A stretch of DNA of 64,000 bases, taken from contig NZ_QVMP01000006.1 of the NCBI RefSeq assembly GCF_010501095.1, forward strand, positions 1 through 64,000, written 5' to 3'. A program made the translations under genes and the position numbers. Position 1 is the stretch's first letter, and each line of letters starts with the position of its first letter. The DNA comes from Dysgonomonas sp. 520. GTDB taxonomy: Bacteria; Bacteroidota; Bacteroidia; Bacteroidales; Dysgonomonadaceae. Under the pieces are notes generated by a model. It worked only from the letters and a program-made list of their open reading frames with translations, was not told the DNA's origin and searched no databases. Below are positions 7,612 to 17,149 of the stretch, piece by piece.

Positions 7612-9123
7612 ATGGAAAAGTTATTTATTTTTGACACAACATTGAGGGATGGCGAGCAGGTTCCCGGTTGCCAATTGAACACAATTGAAAAAATTGAAGT
7701 GGCAAAGGCTCTTGAGGCGTTGGGTGTTGATGTCATTGAAGCAGGATTTCCTGTATCCAGTCCGGGCGACTTTAACTCGGTTGTTGAAATTTCAAAAGCG
7801 GTGACGTGGCCAACGATATGTGCCCTTACCCGTGCAGTTGAAAAAGATATAGAAGTGGCAGCCGAAGCGCTCAAATATGCTAAGAAAAAACGTATACATA
7901 CTGGTATAGGAACATCCGACTATCACATCAAATACAAATTCAATTCAACTCAGGATGAGATACTTGAACGTGCAAAAGCATGTGTTAAATATGCCAAACG
8001 TTTTGTTGAAGACGTGGAGTTTTATGCCGAAGACGCCGGGCGCACAGACAACGCATATCTTGCCCGTGTGGTTCAGGCTGTGATTGACGCCGGAGCAACG
8101 GTTGTAAATATCCCTGACACCACAGGCTATTGTTTACCAACGGAATACGGTGCAAAGATCAAATACCTGATTGACCATGTGGATATGAAAAACGCAATTT
8201 TGTCTACACACTGTCATCAGGATTTAGGTATGGCAACTGCCAATTCCATCATGGGAGTTCTGAACGGTGCCCGTCAGGTTGAAGTTACAATAAACGGAAT
8301 AGGCGAACGTGCCGGAAATACATCTCTGGAAGAGGTTGTGATGGCAATCAAGAGCCACAAAGAATTGAAAATTGAAACAAATATCAATACACAAAAGATA
8401 TATCCGATCAGCAAAATGGTATCCAGTTTGATGAGTATGCCGATACAGCCGAATAAGGCGATTGTTGGGCGTAATGCTTTTGCTCATTCGTCCGGTATTC
8501 ATCAAGATGGGGTGTTGAAAGACCTTTCGACTTACGAAATCATCGACCCAAAAGATGTGGGAATTGACGACAATGCAATCGTTTTAACTGCACGCAGTGG
8601 TCGTGCCGCATTGAAAAACAGGCTGAATATACTAAGCATTCAGGTGAGTGACGATGAGTTGACAGAAGTCTACCAACGCTTTCTTGATCTGGCAGACAAG
8701 AAAAAAGACATTACTGATGAAGATTTGCTGACTCTTGCGGGCAAAGAAACAAACGGAATGAACCGTGTAAAGCTTGATTATCTTCAAGTTACATCGGGTG
8801 TAGGAGTGCGTTGCATAGCAAATGTAGGGATAGATATTGCAGGCGAAAAGTTCGATGCAGCCGCTTCGGGCAATGGACCTGTCGACGCCGCCATAAAAGC
8901 TGTATGGGAAGTTATATGCGACAATACGGTGATCAACGATGGAGAAACGGAAATAAAAGAATTTTTGATTCAAGCCATAAATAAGGGTAGTGACGATGTG
9001 GGTAAAGTTCACATGCAGGTTGAGCACAGAAAACAGATATATTATGGTTTTGCCGCTCACACCGATATTGTGGCAGCATCGGTCAAAGCGTTTATTAATG
9101 CTATAAATAAGTTCATTAAATAA
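7612..9123 (+). CDS. leuA: 2-isopropylmalate synthase
   Basis: The enzyme condenses acetyl-CoA with 2-oxoisovalerate, the first step of leucine synthesis. The 503 residues show [12 protein letters not shown] near the N-terminus, the metal-binding HCHQDLGMA motif, [12 protein letters not shown], and [13 protein letters not shown], followed by a C-terminal LeuA regulatory domain from about residue 380 that normally binds leucine for feedback inhibition. I start at the ATG at 7612 because the open frame that continues to 7534 would overlap the attenuator terminator and has no family similarity. It is the first structural gene after the attenuator. Confidence 0.95.
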   Translation: MEKLFIFDTTLRDGEQVPGCQLNTIEKIEVAKALEALGVDVIEAGFPVSSPGDFNSVVEISKAVTWPTICALTRAVEKDIEVAAEALKYAKKKRIHTGIGTSDYHIKYKFNSTQDEILERAKACVKYAKRFVEDVEFYAEDAGRTDNAYLARVVQAVIDAGATVVNIPDTTGYCLPTEYGAKIKYLIDHVDMKNAILSTHCHQDLGMATANSIMGVLNGARQVEVTINGIGERAGNTSLEEVVMAIKSHKELKIETNINTQKIYPISKMVSSLMSMPIQPNKAIVGRNAFAHSSGIHQDGVLKDLSTYEIIDPKDVGIDDNAIVLTARSGRAALKNRLNILSIQVSDDELTEVYQRFLDLADKKKDITDEDLLTLAGKETNGMNRVKLDYLQVTSGVGVRCIANVGIDIAGEKFDAAASGNGPVDAAIKAVWEVICDNTVINDGETEIKEFLIQAINKGSDDVGKVHMQVEHRKQIYYGFAAHTDIVAASVKAFINAINKFIK

Positions 9124-9156
9124 GAGAGTACAAATTAAAATACTATATTGCAAGAA

Positions 9157-10548
9157 ATGAAAACATTGTTTGATAAAATTTGGGATGCTCATGTAGTATC
9201 GTCAGTTGAAGACGGACCTGTTCAATTGTATATCGACAGGCATTTCTGTCACGAAGTAACAAGTCCTCAGGCTTTTAATGGCTTGCGTGAACGTGGGTTG
9301 AAAGTTTTTCGCCCCGAAAAAACCACTCTGACGGCAGACCATAATACACCTACAATCAATCAGGATCAGCCGGTGAAAGATCCTATATCTAAAAATCAGT
9401 TGGATACGTTGTCTAAAAATGCGGCGGATTTCAACCTTCCGTTATTTTATCCGTTGGGACACATAAAGAATGGTGTTGTTCACATCATTGGTCCTGAAAA
9501 CGGATTCACTCAACCGGGAATGACCATTGTTTGTGGCGATAGCCACACGTCCACTCACGGAGCTTTCGGTTCTGTCGCTTTTGGTATCGGAACGTCTGAG
9601 GTTGAGATGGTTTTGGCAACACAATGTATTTTGCAATCGCGCCCCAAAACGATGCGGATCACATTCAACGGAAAGTTGGGCGAAGGTGTAACAGCAAAAG
9701 ACTTGGCTCTTTATATGATCTCTAAATTGACAACAGGCGGTGCAACCGGCTATTTTGTAGAATATGCCGGCGAAGCCATCCGCAACATGTCGATGGAAGA
9801 ACGCATGACGCTTTGCAATTTGAGCATTGAGATGGGTGCCCGTGGAGGCCTTATCGCTCCGGATGAAAAAACTTTTGAATATGTGAAAGGACGCGAGTTT
9901 GCACCAAAGGGTGAAGAGTGGGATAAATCTCTGGCTTATTGGAAAACTCTAAAGACGGACGAAGGTGCGAAATTTGATAAAGAATTGACTTTCGATGCTG
10001 CCGACATCAAACCGATGATAACATACGGAACCAATCCGGGCATGGGTATGCCGATTGATGCGTCAATACCAACTTTGGATGAGGTGGACGAAGCAGGACG
10101 CATTTCTTTTCAGAAATCTATGGATTATATGGGATTCGAACCCGGAGAAAAACTGGAAGGAAAGCAGATCGACTATGTGTTTCTAGGTAGTTGTACAAAC
10201 GGTCGTATCGAAGATTTCCGTGCATTCGCCAACTATGTGAAAGGCAAGAAAAAAGCCGACAATGTGGTGGCTTGGCTTGTTCCGGGTAGTTGGATGGTTG
10301 AAAAACAAATCAGGGAAGAAGGCTTGTACGATATTCTGAAAGAAGCCGGATTTGAATTGCGTCAGCCGGGATGTTCGGCATGTCTTGCAATGAATGACGA
10401 CAAAGTTCCTGCCGGAAAATATGCCGTTTCCACATCTAATCGAAACTTTGAAGGGCGTCAAGGTCCCGGAGCACGAACAATCTTGGCAGGCCCGTTAGTT
10501 GCAGCGGCAGCAGCGGTGACAGGAAGAATTACAGATCCGAGGAAATAA
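9157..10548 (+). CDS. leuC: 3-isopropylmalate dehydratase large subunit
   Basis: LeuC and LeuD form isopropylmalate isomerase, which converts 2- to 3-isopropylmalate with a [4Fe-4S] cluster. The 463-residue product has [19 protein letters not shown], and cluster ligands Cys346 (GSCTNGR), Cys406 and Cys409 ([10 protein letters not shown]). Length matches the family. The ATG at 9157 is preferred to a TTG at 9148 because [12 protein letters not shown] is the usual N-terminus. It follows leuA by 33 bp in the same operon. Confidence 0.96.
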   Translation: MKTLFDKIWDAHVVSSVEDGPVQLYIDRHFCHEVTSPQAFNGLRERGLKVFRPEKTTLTADHNTPTINQDQPVKDPISKNQLDTLSKNAADFNLPLFYPLGHIKNGVVHIIGPENGFTQPGMTIVCGDSHTSTHGAFGSVAFGIGTSEVEMVLATQCILQSRPKTMRITFNGKLGEGVTAKDLALYMISKLTTGGATGYFVEYAGEAIRNMSMEERMTLCNLSIEMGARGGLIAPDEKTFEYVKGREFAPKGEEWDKSLAYWKTLKTDEGAKFDKELTFDAADIKPMITYGTNPGMGMPIDASIPTLDEVDEAGRISFQKSMDYMGFEPGEKLEGKQIDYVFLGSCTNGRIEDFRAFANYVKGKKKADNVVAWLVPGSWMVEKQIREEGLYDILKEAGFELRQPGCSACLAMNDDKVPAGKYAVSTSNRNFEGRQGPGARTILAGPLVAAAAAVTGRITDPRK

Positions 10549-10595
10549 TTGTCTAATAACTTAATACCGTTAGCGCACAGATAACGTAAATATAG

Positions 10596-10713
10596 TTTGT
10601 CATGCTGAACGATAGTGAAGCATCTGTATCTAGTAAACAAGATACATGATACTGTTTTTTCACTCGTCTACTTGTTTTTTTGCAGATCCTTCGTTACACT
10701 CAGGATGACAATT
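10596..10713. repeat. Palindromic GTCAT-CTGA repeat (family A, copy 1)
   Basis: The two arms, TGTCATGCTGAACGATAGTG (from 10598) and its inverted partner ending in ACACTCAGGATGACA (to 10710), flank a T-rich centre. The same unit recurs at 14197-14263, 43271-43334 and 63213-63284. It accounts for a third of the unusually long 320-bp leuC-leuD spacer; 10714-10868 shows nothing further. Confidence 0.8.
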
Positions 10714-10868
10714 AATAAATTATTTAAAAGCAACAAACATTGAAGTTGGACTTTTACTAAATTTCGGAAAGAAACCAATAGTAAAAAGAAAAATATACAC
10801 AAATGACAGAAAAGAGCTGATATAAATCTGTATATTCTGTGTTTTCAGTGTTCTAATAAAATGAAAAA

Positions 10869-11459
10869 ATGGAAAAATTTCAAACATTAAAATCGACATA
10901 CGTACCACTTCCTATCGAGAATGTGGACACCGACCAGATCATTCCCGCACGTTTCCTGAAAGCTACAACCAGAGACGGGTTCGGCGACAATCTTTTTGCC
11001 GATTGGCGTTACAATAAAGATGGTAGTCCGAAAGCAGATTTCGTTCTGAACAATCCCACGTATAGCGGGCAGATACTTGTTGCCGGAAAGAATTTCGGAA
11101 GCGGTTCGAGTCGCGAACATGCCGCTTGGGCAGTAGCAGGGTATGGTTTTAAAGCGGTAGTTTCAAGTTTTTTTGCAGATATTTTTAAAAATAATGCACT
11201 GAATAACGGGGTTCTTCCTGTGGTGGTTTCGCCCGAATTTCTGGCAAAAATATTTGAAAGCGTAGATAAAGACCCGAAAGCAACATTGACTATCGACCTA
11301 GAAAATCAGACAGTGACAAATGATGTGACAGGAGAATCGGAATCGTTCGAAATCAATGCGTACAAAAAAGAATGTCTGCTCAAAGGTCTTGATGATATAG
11401 ATTATCTGTTGTCGAAAAAAGATCAGATAGAACAATACGAAACAAACTCAAAACTATAA
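10869..11459 (+). CDS. leuD: 3-isopropylmalate dehydratase small subunit
   Basis: This 196-residue swivelling subunit of isopropylmalate isomerase carries [13 protein letters not shown] near residue 20, the [14 protein letters not shown] substrate loop, and [17 protein letters not shown]. Length is typical of LeuD. It is separated from its partner leuC by 320 bp holding a family-A repeat, so the operon appears stretched by repeat insertion. It ends 13 bp before the glycosyltransferase gene. Confidence 0.95.
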   Translation: MEKFQTLKSTYVPLPIENVDTDQIIPARFLKATTRDGFGDNLFADWRYNKDGSPKADFVLNNPTYSGQILVAGKNFGSGSSREHAAWAVAGYGFKAVVSSFFADIFKNNALNNGVLPVVVSPEFLAKIFESVDKDPKATLTIDLENQTVTNDVTGESESFEINAYKKECLLKGLDDIDYLLSKKDQIEQYETNSKL

Positions 11460-11472
11460 AGAATTGACTATA

Positions 11473-12633
11473 ATGGGAAATTCGGAGAAAAAAATAAAAG
11501 TTGGCTTTCTAGCTATGCGAAATCCACAAAATAAGGCGGCTTGGTCTGGCACAATTCATCAATTGTACGAAAATATAAAAGCAAATGATGTTGAAATTAG
11601 CTGGATACCCGTTTCTGAGAATAAATCTGCTCAGATGTTTAATCGCATTGTTAGTATTTTCACCAAACTTTTGAAGAAAAAAAAATCTCCGCATTTCACC
11701 TATATATCCAAGCAACTGGCCAGATCTGTCGATCTTGATCAATTGAATCAGGTAGATATTGTTTTCTCTCCGGCGGGTTCTGTAAACATCGCCTACCTGA
11801 AAACAAACAAGCCTATATTATACTTGACGGATACCACCTTCAAACTTATGTATAGTTACTATCCGGAATTTTCTAATTTCATGCCTTGCAATGTGATGCA
11901 GGGCAATAAATTGGAAAAGATTTCGGCAAATAAGGCTTGGCGGATAATTTCGGCATCCGATTGGTGCAGCAATTCATTGATCAACGACTATGGAGTTGAC
12001 AGTAAAAAAATAAAAGTTCTTGAGTTTGGGGCAAACATTACAGATATAAGCCTGAAAGCTGAATCAAGGTTTGATAAGAATAATACTTTAAATCTTCTTT
12101 TTCTTGGGGTAGGCTGGAAACGTAAAGGCGGAGATATAGCGGTCGATTGTGTGAAATCGCTCAATGAACAAGGAGTAAAAGCAACTCTTTCCATTGTTGG
12201 GTCGAAACTTCCTGAAAATCATCAAAATTGCGAATCTATCAAATCTTATGGTTTCTTGAATAAAAACAACGAGGATGAATACCAAATACTTAAACAGGTG
12301 ATTTCGGAAAGCGATTTGCTTATTCTCCCTACCAGTGCCGAATGTGCCGGGATTGTTTTTGCCGAAGCAAGTGCCTATGGTTTACCTATTTTCACTTACG
12401 ACACGGGAGGAATTCCGAATTATGTGATAAACGGAAAAAATGGGTATAGAATGAATATGAATTCGACGGGAAAAGATTTTGCCCTGAAAATAAAAGAATG
12501 TATAGATAATGAAGAATTTGAAACTTTAAAGAAAGGTTGCCTGGAAGTATATCATGAAAAATTGAACTGGACAGTCTGGCAAAAAAAGTTTCAGAAAATA
12601 CTTGATGAATACAGAAAGGAGTTTTATATATGA
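11473..12633 (+). CDS. Glycosyltransferase family 4-like protein
   Basis: The 386-residue product has a GT-B layout: an N-terminal half with KVGFLAMRNPQNKAAWSGT and a C-terminal donor-binding half with NLLFLGVGWKRKGGD, then LLILPTSAECAGIVFAEASA and FTYDTGGIPNYV, the EX7E-type region that contacts the nucleotide sugar. No membrane helix is seen, so it is cytoplasmic or peripheral. Start ATG at 11473 is chosen over a TTG at 11464. It is embedded in the leucine operon, 13 bp after leuD and overlapping the next gene by 4 bp; a leucine-related role is not evident, so it may be an inserted passenger. Donor and acceptor unknown. Confidence 0.8.
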   Translation: MGNSEKKIKVGFLAMRNPQNKAAWSGTIHQLYENIKANDVEISWIPVSENKSAQMFNRIVSIFTKLLKKKKSPHFTYISKQLARSVDLDQLNQVDIVFSPAGSVNIAYLKTNKPILYLTDTTFKLMYSYYPEFSNFMPCNVMQGNKLEKISANKAWRIISASDWCSNSLINDYGVDSKKIKVLEFGANITDISLKAESRFDKNNTLNLLFLGVGWKRKGGDIAVDCVKSLNEQGVKATLSIVGSKLPENHQNCESIKSYGFLNKNNEDEYQILKQVISESDLLILPTSAECAGIVFAEASAYGLPIFTYDTGGIPNYVINGKNGYRMNMNSTGKDFALKIKECIDNEEFETLKKGCLEVYHEKLNWTVWQKKFQKILDEYRKEFYI

Positions 12634-14141
12634 TCGAAATAATGGATACAACTCTTCGGGACGGGGAACAAACTAGTGGTGTTTCGTTTTCTTCTCAAGA
12701 AAAAATGAGTATAGCTCACTTGCTCTTGGTGGATTTAGGCGTAAACCGTATCGAGATTGCATCGGCTCGTGTTTCCGAAGGAGAATTTAATACGGTAAAG
12801 AAGATTGCAGACTGGGCTAAAGCCACAGGTTATATAGATAGGCTTGAGGTTCTGGGGTTTGTAGATAATGGAGCATCTATCGATTGGATAAAAGAAGTAG
12901 GATGCAACACGATTAATCTCCTGACAAAAGGTTCTTACAAGCATGTTACGGAACAATTGAGAAAAACTCCCGAACAACACCTCGAAGACATTAAACGTGA
13001 AATAAATATTGCGAAGGAAAAAGGTCTTACCGTAAACCTGTATCTCGAAGATTGGTCGAATGGCATACTTCATTCCGAAGATTATGTCTACTTCTTGATG
13101 GACAATCTGAAAGATATGCCGATAAAAAGATTCATGCTTCCCGATACGCTGGGAATACTGAATCCTCATACTACGTGGCGTGCCTGCCGTAGAATGACCA
13201 AACGTTATCCCGACCTCCATTTCGATTTTCATGCGCATAACGATTACGACTTGGCCGTTGCCAATGTCATGGTGGCAGTAGAAGTTGGCGTTCAGGGTGT
13301 TCATGTCACGATAAACGGATTGGGCGAACGTGCCGGAAACGCATCCCTGTCGAGTGTTGTTTCTATATTGCACGACCACTTAAAGATGGAGACAAGCATT
13401 AAGGAAGACCATATAAACAAGGTGAGCCGGGTGGTAGAAACTTACTCAGGCCTTAATATTGCAGCCAACCAACCCATCATCGGCGAAAATGTATTTACTC
13501 AGTGTGCAGGAATTCACGCAGATGGAGATCAGAAGAACAACCTATATTTCAACGACTTATCTCCCGAACGTTTTGGGCGGATACGAGAATATGCTTTGGG
13601 TAAGCTGTCAGGAAAATCCAATATAAGAAAAAATATTGAAGCCTTGGGTATCGAGCTGACTGAGCCGGAAATGATGAAGGTGACTAACCGTGTCATAGAG
13701 TTGGGCGATAAGAAAGAAATCATAACTCAAGCCGACTTGCCATATATAATTTCCGACGTATTGAAAAATGGTGAACGGGAAGATAAAATCAAGATAATGT
13801 CTTTTGCGTTTCTCCTGACAAAAGGACTACGCCCAACGGCAACCGTTCGTGTAGAGATTGATGGTGTTGAGTATGAGCAAACTTCGGCGGGAGACGGTCA
13901 GTATCATGCGTTTTCTAAGGCATTATGGAAGATTTATACTAAATTGGACAAGGAAAAACCCGATTTAGTGAATTATGTGGTTATAATTCCTCCCGGTGGA
14001 CGTACCGACGCCCTTGTTCAGACGATAATCACATGGAACTTCAAAGGCAAGGAATTTAAGACAAAAGGTCTGGATGCCGACCAAACAGAGGCGGCAGTGA
14101 AAGCAACAATAAAGATGTTGAACCTTATAGAGGATATGTAA
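12630..14141 (+). CDS. Second LeuA-family synthase, possibly citramalate synthase
   Basis: This 503-residue paralogue of LeuA has [16 protein letters not shown], the FHAHNDYDLAVAN metal motif, INGLGERAGNASLSS, AGIHADGD, and a C-terminal LeuA-type regulatory domain from about residue 385. It differs from the first LeuA around the substrate pocket (TSGVSF instead of VPGCQLN). Family members include 2-isopropylmalate, citramalate and homocitrate synthases; the leu operon setting and the Ile-rich leader make citramalate synthase (pyruvate route to isoleucine) a reasonable inference, not a proof. It overlaps the glycosyltransferase stop by ATGA. Confidence 0.75.
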   Translation: MIEIMDTTLRDGEQTSGVSFSSQEKMSIAHLLLVDLGVNRIEIASARVSEGEFNTVKKIADWAKATGYIDRLEVLGFVDNGASIDWIKEVGCNTINLLTKGSYKHVTEQLRKTPEQHLEDIKREINIAKEKGLTVNLYLEDWSNGILHSEDYVYFLMDNLKDMPIKRFMLPDTLGILNPHTTWRACRRMTKRYPDLHFDFHAHNDYDLAVANVMVAVEVGVQGVHVTINGLGERAGNASLSSVVSILHDHLKMETSIKEDHINKVSRVVETYSGLNIAANQPIIGENVFTQCAGIHADGDQKNNLYFNDLSPERFGRIREYALGKLSGKSNIRKNIEALGIELTEPEMMKVTNRVIELGDKKEIITQADLPYIISDVLKNGEREDKIKIMSFAFLLTKGLRPTATVRVEIDGVEYEQTSAGDGQYHAFSKALWKIYTKLDKEKPDLVNYVVIIPPGGRTDALVQTIITWNFKGKEFKTKGLDADQTEAAVKATIKMLNLIEDM

Positions 14142-14169
14142 TTTACTAGTGATCAGGATAACAGAGAAA

Positions 14170-14302
14170 CCGTCTAGACTTTTTCGTTTTATTCAATTTT
14201 GTCATCCTGAGAGTATCGAAGGATCTGTTTTTTAGATGTTTCACTACGTTCAACATGACAAAAACTCAAAAATTAAGTATAATTTAAAAAGTCTAGATGA
14301 CT
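14170..14302. repeat. Palindromic GTCAT-CTGA repeat (family A, copy 2) with outer inverted ends
   Basis: The core has TTTTGTCATCCTGAGAGTAT (from 14197) against the inverted CACTACGTTCAACATGACAAA to 14263. Outside this, TCTAGACTTTTT at about 14173 and AAAAAGTCTAGA at about 14287 form a further 12-bp inverted repeat, so the unit here may be 130 bp long. It fills most of the spacer before leuB. Confidence 0.75.
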
Positions 14303-14344
14303 TCAGAATAAAAAAATATAATACTAAAAAAATATAAACAAAAA

Positions 14345-15412
14345 ATGAAATTGAATATCGCAGTTTTGCCGGGAGATGGAATTGGTCCCGAAATTATTAG
14401 TCAGGCTTTGCGGGTGACCGAAGCTATTTGTGAAAAATTCGGACACGAGTTGTCTTATGAGTACGGTCTTGTTGGCGCATGTGCCATTGACGAAGTTGGC
14501 AGTCCTTATCCACAAGGAACTCACGACTTGTGCATGGAATCGGATGCCGTACTTTTCGGAGCCATCGGGGATCCTAAATACGACAACAATCCATCGGCAA
14601 AAATTCGCCCCGAACAGGGATTGCTAAAAATGAGAAAAGACTTAGGCTTATATGCAAACCTGCGGCCAATTACTACTTTCCCTTCATTGATACATAAATC
14701 GCCGCTTCGTGCCGATTTGGTTGAGGGTGCTGATTTTATGTGTGTGCGTGAACTCACCGGAGGACTTTATTTCGGTCGTCCACAAGGCAGAAGCGAGGAT
14801 GGAAACACTGCCTACGACACATGCGTATACACCCGTGAAGAAGTAGAGCGTATTTTGCATCTTTCATATAAATATGCCCGCCAACGCCGCAAGAAAGTTA
14901 CGGTTGTGGACAAGGCTAACGTGTTGGCTACATCACGTTTGTGGCGTGAAGTGGCACAGGAAGTTGAGAAACAATATCCTGATGTGGAAACCGAATATAT
15001 GTTTGTAGACAATGCAGCCATGCAGATAATTCAGTGGCCAAAACGTTTTGATGTATTGGTAACGGAAAATCTCTTCGGAGATATCCTCACGGACGAATCG
15101 TCTGTCATCACAGGCTCTCTAGGCATGTTGCCATCGGCTTCGATAGGTATTCACACTTCGGTTTTTGAGCCTATTCATGGGTCATACCCTCAGGCAGCGG
15201 GAAAAAATATTGCAAACCCAGTTGCAACCATTCTTTCTGCAGCAATGATGTTCGAATATGCATTCAACCTGATGGATGAGGGAAAACTGATTCGGGAAGC
15301 TGTTAACGCATCTCTCGATGCTAATATTGTTACGGAAGATATTGCCTCGGGAGGCAAAGCGTATACAACATCGGAGGTTGGCGACTGGATAGTTGAATAC
15401 GTGAAAAAATAA
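14345..15412 (+). CDS. leuB: 3-isopropylmalate dehydrogenase
   Basis: LeuB oxidises and decarboxylates 3-isopropylmalate to 2-oxoisocaproate with NAD. The 355-residue protein shows [41 protein letters not shown], the [13 protein letters not shown] substrate loop, [14 protein letters not shown] and the NAD-binding [17 protein letters not shown]. Length is normal. It is the last gene of the leucine cluster, 203 bp after the second LeuA-like gene with a repeat in between; no separate promoter is evident, so it probably depends on readthrough. Confidence 0.96.
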   Translation: MKLNIAVLPGDGIGPEIISQALRVTEAICEKFGHELSYEYGLVGACAIDEVGSPYPQGTHDLCMESDAVLFGAIGDPKYDNNPSAKIRPEQGLLKMRKDLGLYANLRPITTFPSLIHKSPLRADLVEGADFMCVRELTGGLYFGRPQGRSEDGNTAYDTCVYTREEVERILHLSYKYARQRRKKVTVVDKANVLATSRLWREVAQEVEKQYPDVETEYMFVDNAAMQIIQWPKRFDVLVTENLFGDILTDESSVITGSLGMLPSASIGIHTSVFEPIHGSYPQAAGKNIANPVATILSAAMMFEYAFNLMDEGKLIREAVNASLDANIVTEDIASGGKAYTTSEVGDWIVEYVKK

Positions 15413-15477
15413 AATTATATAGTTCATTGCAGAAGAAAACGTTGGTTTACGTTCAACCTGTTTTTGAAAATGAAAAT

Positions 15478-15545
15478 GTAGGGGTGTAAAATTTTACGTC
15501 TAAGAAGAAAGAATATATGCGGGCGAATGTTTATTCGTCCCTACT
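15478..15545. repeat. Partial MITE-like repeat (family B core)
   Basis: GTAGGGGTGTAAAATTTTAC and GGGCGAATGTTTATTCGTCC match two of the three hairpins of the full element at 59065-59296. The preceding stretch 15451-15471 (GTTCAACCTGTTTTTGAAAA) resembles the flank of the copy at 7168. It occupies the leuB-comB spacer. Confidence 0.65.
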
Positions 15546-15604
15546 TTTTTTATCGAATTTAAAACAACTATTTCGCTGAACTTTAATCTCTCCTTTCTTT
15601 TTTG

Positions 15605-15612
15605 TACTTTTG
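15605..15612 (+). promoter_or_regulatory. -7 box of the comB-kdsA-maf operon
   Basis: TACTTTTG matches TAnnTTTG, 24 bp before the comB ATG. No clear -33 TTTG is seen at 19-21 bp upstream. Confidence 0.5.
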
Positions 15613-15636
15613 TCGATCAAATTATTACACAGATAA

Positions 15637-16344
15637 ATGAAAGTAGAATTATGTTTTTCTCCTGCGCTTTATCCCGCATACGAATCGGAAGATTCTATTG
15701 TTGTGGTAGTGGATATATTCAGAGCATCAACCACCATGTGCGCCGCCATTGCCAATGGAGCGAAAAGTGTGATTCCGGTAGATTCTATTGAGATAGCAAA
15801 ATCGTACAAAGATCAAGGCTATTTAGTGGGAGCGGAACGCAATGTCAAACGGGTTGAGTTTGCCGACTTTGGAAACACACCTTCCGAATATTCACCGGAA
15901 AAGGTGAGGGATAAAGATGTGGTTTTCACTACAACTAATGGTACTCATGCCATTGAAACGGCTAAAGGTTGTTACCGGCTTATAATCGGTGCTTTTTCCA
16001 ATTTGTCTGCTATTGCAGATTATTGTGCCCAAGAACAGAAAGATGTCCTTGTCTTGTGTTCAGGGTGGAAGGATAGATTCAATATAGAAGATAGCCTGTT
16101 CGGCGGGGCATTAGCCGATAAACTTATTCAGGAGAAAGGGTATACGGTAGACTCCGATGCTGTTCAGGTTGCATTGTCGATGTGGACTGAAGCCAAACCG
16201 GATCTGAACAAGTATATTCAACAATCGGAGCACATCAAACGATTGGCTGCAAACAATCTGTTGGATGTGGCTCAATATTGCCTTCGGATTGATACGGTTG
16301 ATGTTGTGCCTGTTTACAACGAAGAAACGAAACAAATAAACTAA
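15637..16344 (+). CDS. comB: ComB family 2-phosphosulfolactate phosphatase
   Basis: The 235-residue product has the ComB layout: VVVVDIFRASTT near residue 22, EFADFGNTPSEY, VVFTTTNGTHAI, and LCSGWKDRFNIEDSLFGG. ComB hydrolyses 2-phosphosulfolactate in coenzyme M synthesis of methanogens; homologues are frequent in bacteria that do not make coenzyme M, where sulfolactate production or another phosphatase role is assumed. It is the first gene of a likely operon with kdsA (10 bp apart) and maf. The family call is strong; the physiological substrate here is uncertain. Confidence 0.88.
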   Translation: MKVELCFSPALYPAYESEDSIVVVVDIFRASTTMCAAIANGAKSVIPVDSIEIAKSYKDQGYLVGAERNVKRVEFADFGNTPSEYSPEKVRDKDVVFTTTNGTHAIETAKGCYRLIIGAFSNLSAIADYCAQEQKDVLVLCSGWKDRFNIEDSLFGGALADKLIQEKGYTVDSDAVQVALSMWTEAKPDLNKYIQQSEHIKRLAANNLLDVAQYCLRIDTVDVVPVYNEETKQIN

Positions 16345-16354
16345 TAATAAAACT

Positions 16355-17149
16355 ATGAATATCTCGAAACTAAAAAATGATAATTTCTTTCTTCTGGCAG
16401 GTCCATGTGTAATAGAGGGTGAAGATATGGCTCTGAGCATCGCCGAGACTATAATGAATATAACCAGCCGGTTGAATATCCCTTTCGTGTTTAAGGGTTC
16501 GTACCGCAAAGCAAACCGTTCTCGGGTCGATTCTTTCACGGGAATAGGAGACGAAAAGGCATTGAAGATACTTCGCAAGGTAGGCGAAACTTTCGGTATA
16601 CCTACTGTAACCGATATTCACGAAACTCACGAAGCGGCTCTTGCTGCTGAATACGTGGATGTACTCCAGATTCCTGCCTTTCTTTGTCGTCAAACAGATT
16701 TGCTGATAGCTGCCGCTAAAACAGGTAAGATAGTAAATATAAAAAAAGGGCAGTTCCTTGCGCCCCATGCAATGAAATTTGCCGCTCAGAAAGTGATAGA
16801 TTCGGGCAATGATAATGTAATGCTCACAGAACGAGGTGTATCGTTCGGCTATGGTGACCTTGTAGTCGATTTCAGGGGAATACCTGAAATGCAGGAGTTT
16901 GGCTTTCCTGTGGTTTTGGATGCTACCCATTGTTTGCAGAAACCGAATCAGTCGTCGGGAGTAACGGGAGGTCAGCCTAAATTGATAGAAACTATGTGCA
17001 AGGCGGGAATAGCCACCGGTGTGGACGGGTTGTTTATGGAAACACATCCCGAACCGGATAAAGCTCTTTCGGATGGTGCTAATATGTTGCCTCTTAATCA
17101 ACTGGAAGCTCTATTGACTAAATTGGTTCGATTAAAGCAAGCATTATAA
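16355..17149 (+). CDS. kdsA: 3-deoxy-8-phosphooctulonate synthase
   Basis: KdsA condenses phosphoenolpyruvate with arabinose 5-phosphate to KDO 8-phosphate for lipopolysaccharide. The 264 residues include LLAGPCVIEGED, FKGSYRKANRSR, TDIHETHEA, NIKKGQFLAPHAM, LTERGVSFGYGDLVVDFR and DATHCLQKP. The Cys in AGPC is where metal-dependent (class II) KDO8P synthases have their metal ligand, whereas the E. coli type has Asn, so this enzyme is probably metal-dependent. The stop codon abuts the ATG of maf. Confidence 0.96.
   Translation: MNISKLKNDNFFLLAGPCVIEGEDMALSIAETIMNITSRLNIPFVFKGSYRKANRSRVDSFTGIGDEKALKILRKVGETFGIPTVTDIHETHEAALAAEYVDVLQIPAFLCRQTDLLIAAAKTGKIVNIKKGQFLAPHAMKFAAQKVIDSGNDNVMLTERGVSFGYGDLVVDFRGIPEMQEFGFPVVLDATHCLQKPNQSSGVTGGQPKLIETMCKAGIATGVDGLFMETHPEPDKALSDGANMLPLNQLEALLTKLVRLKQAL

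Noticed and set aside
7320-7874. A 184-codon open frame on the minus strand across the leu leader
   Set aside because: It runs antisense to the promoter, leader peptide, attenuator and the start of leuA, with no domain or plausible start; the plus-strand features explain the region.
16370-17101. A 243-codon open frame antisense to kdsA
   Set aside because: The plus strand encodes an unmistakable KdsA; the antisense product has no recognisable features.
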